Shown: piece after piece, positions 1-5,483 of the stretch
Layout of the letters: every line of letters begins with the position of its first letter
Position numbering within the stretch: the first letter of the stretch is position 1
Source: Candidatus Hydrothermarchaeota archaeon
Lineage (GTDB): Archaea > Hydrothermarchaeota > Hydrothermarchaeia > Hydrothermarchaeales > BMS3B
Direction: 5' to 3'
Assembly: GCA_015521945.1 (NCBI GenBank)
Contig: WANG01000048.1
Location: forward strand, 1-10,536
DNA: 10,536 nt
The notes under the pieces: generated by a model
What the model saw: only the letters and a program-made list of their open reading frames with translations
Told to the model about the DNA's origin: nothing
The model's database searches: none
Made by a program: the position numbers and the translations under genes

Positions 1-317
1 CAACCGCCTACAGGAGCAGGGAGGAGTTCAGGAGGTTCCTCATGTACCTCAGGGACAGCGGCGCCTGGGTGGTCAGCGCGGGGGAGCTTGCGGAGTGGTA
101 CTCGGCAAGGGAGGGGCTTGAGGTGGAGGTGATGGGTGATGAGGTGGTGCTCAGGAACAGGGGGGACACCCCAGTGGAAGGTGCCACGGTTGAGGTGAGG
201 GGCGCATCGGAGGCGGAGGGGGCGAGGTACACGGTGGTGAGGGGGGATACCCTTTACGTGGTGTTCCCGGAGGTGCAGCCGGGAGGAGAGCGCAGAGTCA
301 GGGTGGTCTGGAGATGA
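1..317 (+). CDS. C-terminal part of a polysaccharide-deacetylase-like protein (partial)
   Basis: The reading frame is open from the left edge (first full codon at base 3) to a TGA at 315-317, giving about 104 residues of a longer protein. The first part (REEFRRFLMYLRDSGAWVVSAGELAEW) resembles the end of polysaccharide deacetylase (NodB-fold) domains, where a helix precedes a 'GAW..T.GEIA.W' motif. The last 60 or so residues look like a small beta-rich, Ig-like module with alternating hydrophobic residues ending in VRVVWR. No catalytic metal-binding motif lies in this fragment, so the family call rests on weak visual similarity. The stop overlaps the trpA start in an ATGA, which suggests co-transcription and translational coupling. 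That is an unusual neighbour for trpA, where trpB would be expected. Confidence 0.45.
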   Translation, partial: TAYRSREEFRRFLMYLRDSGAWVVSAGELAEWYSAREGLEVEVMGDEVVLRNRGDTPVEGATVEVRGASEAEGARYTVVRGDTLYVVFPEVQPGGERRVRVVWR

Positions 318-1147
318 GCAGGATTGGTGAGAGGTTCAGGATGCTGCGGGAGAGGGGGGAGGGCGCCCTGATAGGGTACCTCACCCTGGGCGACCCCACG
401 CCGGAGGCTTCGGAGGCTCTTGCGAGAGCCCTGGCGGAGCAGGTGGACGTGCTTGAGCTGGGCATACCCTTCTCTGACCCCATAGCCGACGGCAAGACCA
501 TTCAGGCAGCCACCGACAGGGCGCTGCGCGCGGGCACCACGCCCGAGCACTGCTTCGCCATAGCCGAGGCTCTGAGAGCCTCGGGGGTTGAGATACCCCT
601 CGTGTTCATGACCTACTACAACATAGTGCTGCAGTACGGGGAGGAGAGGTTCGTGGAGAGGTGCAGGAGAATAGGGGTTGACGGGCTCCTGGTAACCGAC
701 CTGCCGGTGGAGGAGGCGGGGCACCTGCATGGTATATGCAGGAGGCACGGGGTGGACATGATATTCCTCATCGCCCCCACGACCCCCGAGGAGAGGGCGA
801 GGAGGATAATCAGGAGAGCCTCGGGGTTCCTTTACTTAGTCTCGCTGCTGGGAACCACGGGGGCGAGGGACAGGGTGAGCGCCCTCACCCTTGAGAAGAC
901 CCGCTGGGCGAAGGGGCTCACGGGCGGCTTGCCCCTCGCGGTGGGGTTCGGGATATCCAAGCCGGAGCACGTGAGGAGGGTGCTTGAAGCGGGGGCGGAT
1001 GGCGTGGTGGTGGGCAGCGCCTTCGTGAAGCTGGTGGAGGAGCACGGCGAGAACGCCGCGCCCCACCTGAGCAGGCTTGCGGAGGAGCTGAAGCGCGCCA
1101 CGGTTTTGGACGTTAGGCTTGCGAAAGCTGAGAGAAAGGGGCTGTAG
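314..1147 (+). CDS. trpA: Tryptophan synthase alpha subunit
   Basis: TrpA cleaves indole-3-glycerol phosphate to indole and glyceraldehyde 3-phosphate in the last step of tryptophan synthesis and passes indole to TrpB in the cytoplasm. The 277-residue TIM-barrel protein has the family motifs in order: GYLTLGDP (21-28), LELGIPFSDPIADG (47-60) with the two catalytic acids Glu48 and Asp59, MTYYN, the flexible TTGARDRVS loop, and VGFGIS before the phosphate-binding VVGSAF segment. The ATG at 314 overlaps the upstream stop (ATGA) and follows a GGTGGT sequence at 302-307. The length is slightly above the usual 250-270. The extra C-terminal residues (about ATVLDVRLAKAERKGL) run into the tRNA-Pro gene, so the last codons and the stop also encode the tRNA acceptor strand. 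No promoter is visible directly upstream, so it probably depends on the upstream operon. Confidence 0.96.
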   Translation: MSRIGERFRMLRERGEGALIGYLTLGDPTPEASEALARALAEQVDVLELGIPFSDPIADGKTIQAATDRALRAGTTPEHCFAIAEALRASGVEIPLVFMTYYNIVLQYGEERFVERCRRIGVDGLLVTDLPVEEAGHLHGICRRHGVDMIFLIAPTTPEERARRIIRRASGFLYLVSLLGTTGARDRVSALTLEKTRWAKGLTGGLPLAVGFGISKPEHVRRVLEAGADGVVVGSAFVKLVEEHGENAAPHLSRLAEELKRATVLDVRLAKAERKGL

Positions 1148-1211
1148 GGTAGCCTGGTCATCCTCGCGGCTTTGGGAGCCGTGGACTCCGGTTCAAATCC
1201 GGGCAGCCCCA
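1138..1211 (+). tRNA. tRNA-Pro (anticodon TGG)
   Basis: The cloverleaf can be built by hand. The acceptor stem GGGGCTG (1138-1144) pairs with CAGCCCC (1204-1210), and A1211 is the discriminator. The D arm lies around 1147-1164 with the GG of its loop at 1156-1157. The anticodon stem GCGGC/GCCGT encloses the seven-base loop TTTGGGA (1171-1177), giving anticodon TGG at 1173-1175 followed by G37, as is usual for tRNA-Pro. The T arm TCCGG-TTCAAAT-CCGGG spans 1187-1203. There is no intron, and CCA is not encoded (the next bases are TT), as is common in archaea. The first 10 bases lie inside trpA. No convincing TATA box is seen about 30 bases upstream; the best candidate is the weak TTTTGG at 1104-1109. 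Transcription may therefore come by read-through from trpA. Confidence 0.93.
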
Positions 1212-1259
1212 TTCTCTGCTTCTGGTGAAGTGCGACTCCTCCAGCTCCGAAAGATAAGG

Positions 1260-1267
1260 TATAAATA
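1260..1267 (+). promoter_or_regulatory. TATA box and BRE for the GH130-like gene
   Basis: TATAAATA at 1260-1267 is preceded by a purine-rich BRE-like CGAAAG at 1248-1253. Expected initiation is about 25 bases downstream (near 1287-1290), just before the ATG at 1294. This position rules out the ATG at 1270 as the start. Confidence 0.75.
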
Positions 1268-1293
1268 CCATGGCACCCCCTAAGGGTGGTAGC

Positions 1294-2334
1294 ATGTTCA
1301 ACGTGGTTAACTGGGAGATAAACAGGCTGCGCACTCCCAGAACTGTTGATATGGTTGAGAGGCTGGCGGTGATAACCGCCAGAGACGTGGAGCTCACGAA
1401 TCACCCGATAAGGAACCCCACCACCATATTCAACCCGGGGCTCTTAGTAACCGGGGATGAGGTGCGGGTGTACGCCAGGATAATACTGGGGTACTTCACC
1501 TACGCCAGCGCCGTTGCGGAGTTCTGCATGACCCTGGATGAGCTGCTCGGCAAGCGTCCCGGCAGGTACAGGGCTGAAATCACGGTTTACCCGGACAACA
1601 AGTACGACTTCTGGGGTGTGGAGGACCCCAGGGTGTACACCATAAACGGGGAGATGGTCATGACCTACTGCGGCAGAACGGTGAGCTACTTCAACCCCAC
1701 GGTGAGGGTGGAGCGCACCCTGCCGGTTACTGCGGTTTACAGGCACGGCAGGTGGAAGAAGGTGTGCACCTTCAGGATGTCGGAGGGGCTGAGGGGCAAC
1801 GTGGTCAGCGACAAGGATGCCTTCCTGATGAAGACCAAGAAGGAGCTCCTCCTCTTCCACCGCCCCCACATGAACGACGAGTTCTACCTGGCGATAAGCA
1901 GGGTGCCGGATGACGTGCTCTACGTTAAGCACGAGGGGATAATAGAGGCGCCCGTCAGGGACACCGTTGTCGCCTTTGAGCCCGCGAGCTTTGAGGCGAA
2001 GGTTGGATGGTCCACCCCGCCAGTGCAGGTGGGCTCGGGGGAGCACCTGCTGCTGGTGCACTGCGTGGAGAAGGTCACCCAGTGGTACAAGGTCATAGGG
2101 GTGCTCACCGACGACTCAGGGGAGGTGGTTGCCGTAACCCCGCACTACATAATGGAGCCCCAGGAGAGCTTTGAGATATACGGGGACCGCCCCTACACCG
2201 TGTTCCCCTGCGGTGCCGAGAAGGTTGACGACCTCCTCCTGGTGTCCTACGGCGCAGCCGACTGCACCGTGGGCATCGGGGCGATTGAGCTGAGCGAGCT
2301 CATGAGCCTGCTGGACTCCAACAGGGTGGAGTAG
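1294..2334 (+). CDS. GH130-family glycoside phosphorylase/hydrolase-like protein
   Basis: The 346-residue protein has a five-bladed beta-propeller style sequence of the GH130 (DUF377) family, which acts on beta-mannosides or related oligosaccharides, usually by phosphorolysis. Landmarks in order are FNPG (46-49), GVEDPR (108-113) with the likely general-acid Asp111, KDAFLM (174-179), HRP (189-191), a variant of the family 'GxGPPP' loop (GWSTPPVQV, 238-246), and the closing VFPCG...LLVSYGAADCTVGIGAI region. The usual 'YHG' is VHC here, and a full phosphate-binding set cannot be confirmed, so phosphorylase against hydrolase is left open. The in-frame ATG at 1270 lies at the TATA box, upstream of any likely transcript, so the ATG at 1294 is chosen; GGTGGT at 1285-1290 may act as a ribosome site. 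The stop directly abuts the stop of the convergent regulator gene. Substrate unknown; storage mannan or compatible-solute metabolism is possible. Confidence 0.8.
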   Translation: MFNVVNWEINRLRTPRTVDMVERLAVITARDVELTNHPIRNPTTIFNPGLLVTGDEVRVYARIILGYFTYASAVAEFCMTLDELLGKRPGRYRAEITVYPDNKYDFWGVEDPRVYTINGEMVMTYCGRTVSYFNPTVRVERTLPVTAVYRHGRWKKVCTFRMSEGLRGNVVSDKDAFLMKTKKELLLFHRPHMNDEFYLAISRVPDDVLYVKHEGIIEAPVRDTVVAFEPASFEAKVGWSTPPVQVGSGEHLLLVHCVEKVTQWYKVIGVLTDDSGEVVAVTPHYIMEPQESFEIYGDRPYTVFPCGAEKVDDLLLVSYGAADCTVGIGAIELSELMSLLDSNRVE

Positions 2335-2778
2335 TCAGCACATCACCAGCTCGGGCTTCTCCTTGTAGCACTCAAAGACTATGCTCGCCCTGAGCTGGTG
2401 TATCCCCGGGATGCTGGATATCTTCCCCTCAACCACCTCGCGCAGGGTGGAGATGTCGCCGGAGCGGAGCTTGACCACCAGGTCGTACTCCCCGAAGGTC
2501 GTGTACACCTCGGTGACGTCCTCTATCTCCGCAAGCTTTGCCGCAATCTCCCCCACCTCCCCGGCGGCGCACTTTATCCCCAGAATGCAGGTGGTGCTCT
2601 TCCCGAGAGCCTGCTGCCTTATCAGCACGGTGAAGGCCTTTATGACCTCACTCTCAAGCTTCTTTATGCGCTTGTGCACCGCCACGTCCGAGATGCCCGC
2701 CTCCTTAGCTATCTCCCTGTAGGGGGTACGCGAGTTCTTCATCAGCATGCGCAGAATCTTCGCATCGGTTTCGTCCAT
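2335..2778 (-). CDS. Lrp/AsnC-family transcriptional regulator
   Basis: The protein is 147 residues with the usual two-part layout. An N-terminal winged helix-turn-helix (MDETDAKILRMLMKNSRTPYREIAKEAGIS, then the recognition helix DVAVHKRIKKLE) is followed by a RAM ligand-binding domain with the typical EVYTTFGEYDLVVKL strand-turn and a GIHQLRASIVFE segment. Such proteins bind DNA as dimers or octamers and sense amino acids or other small molecules. I choose the ATG at 2778 over the one at 2802: family members begin just before '(M/L)DETDAKIL', and the TATA-like box at 2803-2812 places the transcript start near 2781, giving a leaderless or near-leaderless message. A palindrome sits between TATA box and start. 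The gene is divergent from the NrdD-like operon, which makes that operon a candidate target, and it is convergent with the GH130-like gene with no spacer. Ligand unknown. Confidence 0.9.
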   Translation of the reverse strand: MDETDAKILRMLMKNSRTPYREIAKEAGISDVAVHKRIKKLESEVIKAFTVLIRQQALGKSTTCILGIKCAAGEVGEIAAKLAEIEDVTEVYTTFGEYDLVVKLRSGDISTLREVVEGKISSIPGIHQLRASIVFECYKEKPELVMC

Positions 2779-2780
2779 GT

Positions 2781-2801
2781 TGCATGTTTGGTTCGCATGC
2801 A
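2781..2801 (-). promoter_or_regulatory. Candidate operator for the Lrp-family gene (palindrome TGCATG-N9-CATGCA)
   Basis: TGCATG at 2781-2786 and CATGCA at 2796-2801 form a perfect 6-base inverted repeat with a 9-base spacer. It lies between the regulator's TATA box and its start codon, where archaeal Lrp-type repressors commonly bind to block their own transcription. The role is inferred from position only. Confidence 0.4.
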
Positions 2802-2802
2802 T

Positions 2803-2812
2803 AAAAAATTTT
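2803..2812 (-). promoter_or_regulatory. TATA-like box for the Lrp-family gene
   Basis: On the minus strand this reads AATTTTTTAT, an AT-rich block in a GC-rich setting, centred about 26 bases before the expected transcript start near 2781. It is a poor match to a canonical TTTATA box, but no better candidate lies nearby. Confidence 0.5.
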
Positions 2813-2837
2813 CCCCATGAAGGTTAGCATAGTCGGA

Positions 2838-2852
2838 CGAAAGCTTTATATT
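2838..2852 (+). promoter_or_regulatory. BRE and TATA box for the NrdD-like operon
   Basis: CGAAAG (2838-2843) is followed by TTTATATT (2845-2852). Initiation about 25 bases on would fall near 2873-2876, at the left arm of a palindrome. This predicts a 5' leader of about 45 bases before the GTG at 2921. Confidence 0.7.
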
Positions 2853-2874
2853 GGGTGCCACACCATTAATTTAC

Positions 2875-2892
2875 CAACCATTGTTCTGGTTG
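2875..2892 (+). promoter_or_regulatory. Candidate operator or leader stem (palindrome CAACCA-N6-TGGTTG)
   Basis: CAACCA (2875-2880) and TGGTTG (2887-2892) are perfect inverted repeats separated by TTGTTC, and looser AT-rich symmetry flanks them. The element covers the predicted transcription start of the NrdD-like operon. It could be a repressor site that blocks polymerase entry or, if transcribed, a small stem-loop in the leader. Confidence 0.4.
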
Positions 2893-2920
2893 AATATTAG
2901 GATGTCTAAGGGGTGAGGGC

Positions 2921-4483
2921 GTGAGCAGGGCCTTGCCTAATGCGGTGGTGTCCGAGTGCGTTGATGCCGGGGTTGACTTCTGGACCGCCGTGGAGGCGGT
3001 GAGGAGGCTGGGGGACAGGCTGAGGCGGTGCGCCTCGCCCGAGGAGGTGAGGGATGACGTGTTCTCGGCGCTCTGCGAGCTTGACCGGGAGGCTGCGGAG
3101 AGGTACAGGCGGTACCACAGCATGCACGTGCGCACATCCAAGAACACCATAGAGGGGTTCAGCAGGGAGAAGATAGTTGCCTCTCTGGTTGCGGAGACCT
3201 CAATGCCCAGGGAGGTGGCCGAGAACATAGCAAGGGAGGCGGAGATGGAGCTGCGGCGGCTCAGGCTGGAGTTCGTGTCCGCCCCCCTCATCAGGGAGGT
3301 GGTGAATGTCAAGCTGCTGGAGCACGGGTTTGAGGAGGCGAGGGCGAGGTACACCCGCCTGGGTGCGCCCGTGCATGACGTGGGCAGGGTGCTGGAGCGG
3401 GGCTCAAGCGCGTGCGAGGTGTACAGGGCGCTGGCGGGCAAGGTGCTCAGGGAGTACTCCCTCCTGAGCGTGCTCCCCTTAGGGCTCGCGGATGCCCACA
3501 TGAAGGGGGACATCCACATCCATGCTCTGCCTGACTTCCCACTGCGTGCCTGGAGGGGGGCGGGTGAGCCAGGGGGTGAGGCTGAGACCCCTGCAGAAGG
3601 TGTGCTTGAGCTCATGAGGCTCGTGAGGGAGGCGGAGGAGAGGTACTCCTCCAGGTTCTTCATAGAGGGCGTGTGCGCCTTTCTCGCCCCAGCCGGGGAT
3701 GCCGAGAGGGCTGCAGAGCTACTGGTGGAGCACCTTGAGATGTGCCACCATCCCCTGGGCGTGGGCATCTCACCCGGCGAGGGCGAGGAGCTTGCGGCTG
3801 CGATTGCGGGGGTGCTGGCTGAGCGGGGGAGCTTCAGGCACAGGGTCTTCTTCAGCCTGGAGGGGAGCGAGGAGTACCTGCGGGCGGTGCATGAGGCGGC
3901 TTCCGCGTGCAGGGGGGTGCGCCTCATGAGGGGCAGGAGATGCTGGGATGCTCCCGGAGGGATGCTGCAGTGCGTCAGCCTGAACTTGGTGAGGGCTGCG
4001 AGGGAGGCGAGGGGGGATGAGGGGGAGTTCATGAGGCGGGTGGAGGAGCTCTTTGAGCTTGCCGGGGAGGTGTTTGAGCTGAAGGAGGAGAGGGTGAGGT
4101 GGGAGGGGCGGAGGGTGTACGGGGTTGGCATACCCTGCATGCAGGAGGCGATGAGCATCCTGGCACCCGAGGAAGCGCCGAAGCTTGCTAAGCGGGTGAT
4201 GGGTGTTCTCAGGGGGCTGTGCAGGCGGAGCAGCAGCAGAGAGCGGGAGGTGGTCCTGACCCTGCAGGGGGTGGAGGGCGCCGGTGAGAGGTTCAGGGAG
4301 ATGGAGGGGGTGAGCGTGCCCCTGGATGTGGAGCTGGAGAGCGTGGTGCACCCCTTCTGCAGGGGGGGTGCAGTAGCCAGCATCCCCCTCGCCGATGCCC
4401 ACCCGTCGCCGGAAGCCCTGAAGGAGCTCTCAGGGAGGGTGCTCCGCAACACCAAGCTGCGGGTGTGGTGGTACACGTGGTGA
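2921..4483 (+). CDS. NrdD-like protein with ATP-cone, lacking the glycyl-radical domain
   Basis: This 520-residue protein is a homologue of class III (anaerobic) ribonucleotide reductase. Residues 1-65 resemble the helical part of an ATP-cone that has lost its first beta hairpin. Residues 69-148 are a fuller ATP-cone (VRTSKNTIEGFSREKIV ... FVSAPLIREVVNVKLLEHG ... RARYTRLG). LADAHMKGDIHIHAL (189-203) matches the NrdD hallmark 'AH.GDIHIHDL', with the Asp changed to Ala. GMLQCVSLNLVRAARE (347-362) and VVHPFCRGGAVASIPLAD...PSPEAL...RNTKLRVWWYTW match the late core. The gene stops where NrdD proteins continue into the Cys-rich zinc site and the glycyl-radical motif (RV.GY). Both are absent, and no frameshifted remnant follows. 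The core is also shortened, and the family 'N(S)..H' segment before the HP motif is missing. The start is GTG 2921 after GGGGTGAG (2910-2917); an in-frame stop at 2891-2893 bars a longer N-terminus. Catalytic reduction seems unlikely; a regulatory, dNTP-sensing or decayed role is possible. Confidence 0.82.
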   Translation: MSRALPNAVVSECVDAGVDFWTAVEAVRRLGDRLRRCASPEEVRDDVFSALCELDREAAERYRRYHSMHVRTSKNTIEGFSREKIVASLVAETSMPREVAENIAREAEMELRRLRLEFVSAPLIREVVNVKLLEHGFEEARARYTRLGAPVHDVGRVLERGSSACEVYRALAGKVLREYSLLSVLPLGLADAHMKGDIHIHALPDFPLRAWRGAGEPGGEAETPAEGVLELMRLVREAEERYSSRFFIEGVCAFLAPAGDAERAAELLVEHLEMCHHPLGVGISPGEGEELAAAIAGVLAERGSFRHRVFFSLEGSEEYLRAVHEAASACRGVRLMRGRRCWDAPGGMLQCVSLNLVRAAREARGDEGEFMRRVEELFELAGEVFELKEERVRWEGRRVYGVGIPCMQEAMSILAPEEAPKLAKRVMGVLRGLCRRSSSREREVVLTLQGVEGAGERFREMEGVSVPLDVELESVVHPFCRGGAVASIPLADAHPSPEALKELSGRVLRNTKLRVWWYTW

Positions 4484-5013
4484 GGCGTGCTGGAATCTCG
4501 GTGTGCGAGCTTCCCGGAGAGCCCTGCATGGTGATTGAGCTGCACGCCTGCCCCTTCTCCTGCCTGAGCTGCAGGCGCAGGAGGGAGGCTCACCCCGTGG
4601 GCAAGCCTAAGGTGCTGGTGAGCGCCGCCAGCATCTGGGGATGCGAGCCCCTGCTCAACCCCGAGTGCCTGCCTGCCCTTAGGGAGCTCAGGGGCATGGG
4701 GATGCGGGTGAAGCTGCACACCTCGGGCTACGCTCCCGATGCCCTGGAGGAGGTGCTCGCCGAGAAACTGGTGGACGTGGTGGAGGTGCACGTGCGCGCA
4801 CCCCTGGACTCAAGGTACGCGGAGATGACGGGAAGGGAGGACGCCCTTGAGAGGCTGTTTGAGTCCATGTGGGTGCTTGCCTCAGCGGGAACTCCAGCGT
4901 TCCTGAGAATCTGGCTTCTTCCCCCGCTTTTCGTGGAGAGGCAGGCGCGGGAGGTGGTGCACGCCTTTGAATCCACAGGGGTGCGGGTTGAGGGCGTGGC
5001 TCTGAGCTGCTGA
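4480..5013 (+). CDS. Radical SAM protein related to NrdG/PFL-type activating enzymes
   Basis: The 177-residue protein keeps the radical SAM cluster motif CxxxCxxC as CPFSCLSC (Cys24, Cys28, Cys31), which would hold a [4Fe-4S] cluster that cleaves S-adenosylmethionine. After it come family landmarks in degenerate form: WGCEPLLNPE (53-62) for the usual 'GGEPLL.PE', VKLHTSGY (77-84) for 'LDTNGY', and VEVHVRAPLD (101-110) for 'VAMDVKAPLD', with Asp replaced by His in the last two. Members normally make the glycyl radical on a partner enzyme. Start choice: GTG at 4480 overlaps the upstream stop as GTGA, the tight coupling expected in an operon; in-frame GTGs at 4465, 4468 and 4477 are alternatives that add up to 5 residues. 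The neighbour it would activate lacks a glycyl-radical loop, so the target is unclear. The C-terminus looks a little short for the family. Confidence 0.75.
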   Translation: MRRAGISVCELPGEPCMVIELHACPFSCLSCRRRREAHPVGKPKVLVSAASIWGCEPLLNPECLPALRELRGMGMRVKLHTSGYAPDALEEVLAEKLVDVVEVHVRAPLDSRYAEMTGREDALERLFESMWVLASAGTPAFLRIWLLPPLFVERQAREVVHAFESTGVRVEGVALSC

Positions 5014-5035
5014 CTTCAAGGGGAGCGCTGAATGC

Positions 5036-5055
5036 CGAAAGAAAAGGTTTATTAT
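5036..5055 (+). promoter_or_regulatory. BRE and TATA box for the ferredoxin-AOR operon
   Basis: CGAAAG at 5036-5041 and TTTATTAT at 5048-5055 predict initiation near 5077, only about 5 bases before the ATG at 5082. With no ribosome-binding sequence visible (GGTTACAACC precedes the ATG), the message is probably leaderless. Confidence 0.7.
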
Positions 5056-5081
5056 GGGCGGCTCAGATAGGGTTACAACCG

Positions 5082-5483
5082 ATGATGCGGCTCAGGGCTA
5101 AGGACCTGGACAGGTGTGTGGGGTGCCAGTTGTGCATGTACGCCTGCTCCAGGCGGCAGGGGAAGATAGGCACCGAGCACTCGGGAATCCTGGCGGTCAG
5201 CCTGTCGGGGTTTGAGAGGGGGGCAACGGTTATCTTCTGCAGAGCTTGCGAGCGTCCCCCGTGCGCCGAGGTGTGCCCGACGGGTGCGCTGGTGCCCAGG
5301 AAGGGGGGCGGGGTTAGGTATGCCGAGAGCAGGTGCATGGGGTGCGGCAACTGCGTGGACGCCTGCACCCTCGGGGCAATCTTCAGGCGCAGGGATGGGA
5401 AGGTTTCGGTGTGCGTGCACTGCGGGTACTGCGTCAGCTTCTGCGCCCACGGGGTGCTGGAGTACTCGGAGGCTGAGGCATGA
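5082..5483 (+). CDS. Four-cluster ferredoxin-type subunit of a tungsten oxidoreductase
   Basis: The 133-residue protein has exactly 16 cysteines in four groups: Cys12/15/18/22, 53/56/61/65, 85/88/91/95 and 111/114/117/121. This is the pattern for four [4Fe-4S] clusters seen in HycB/DmsB-like electron-transfer subunits. There is no signal peptide or membrane segment, so a cytoplasmic role is expected. The stop overlaps the AOR start (ATGA), so the two are almost certainly made as a pair. Ferredoxin-like small subunits are known beside some AOR-family enzymes (for example WOR5, benzoyl-CoA reductase BamBC, and bacterial AOR complexes), where they carry electrons from the tungsten subunit to an external acceptor. 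Adjacent ATGs at 5082 and 5085 are both possible starts; the predicted leaderless transcript favours the first. Confidence 0.88.
   Translation: MMRLRAKDLDRCVGCQLCMYACSRRQGKIGTEHSGILAVSLSGFERGATVIFCRACERPPCAEVCPTGALVPRKGGGVRYAESRCMGCGNCVDACTLGAIFRRRDGKVSVCVHCGYCVSFCAHGVLEYSEAEA

Noticed and set aside
1270..1293. Upstream ATG as the start of the GH130-like protein
   Set aside because: It overlaps the end of the TATA box, upstream of the expected transcript start; the residues it adds (MAPPKGGS) do not look like the family N-terminus.
2779..2802. Upstream ATG as the start of the Lrp-family regulator
   Set aside because: It lies next to the TATA-like box and inside the palindrome; family alignment favours starting at MDETDAKIL.
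2866..4791. A 641-codon open frame on the minus strand opposite the NrdD-like and radical SAM genes
   Set aside because: Its product is low-complexity Ser/Leu/Arg/Pro with no recognisable motif. It is the complement of GC-rich coding sequence, while the plus strand shows clear protein families, promoters and coupled starts.
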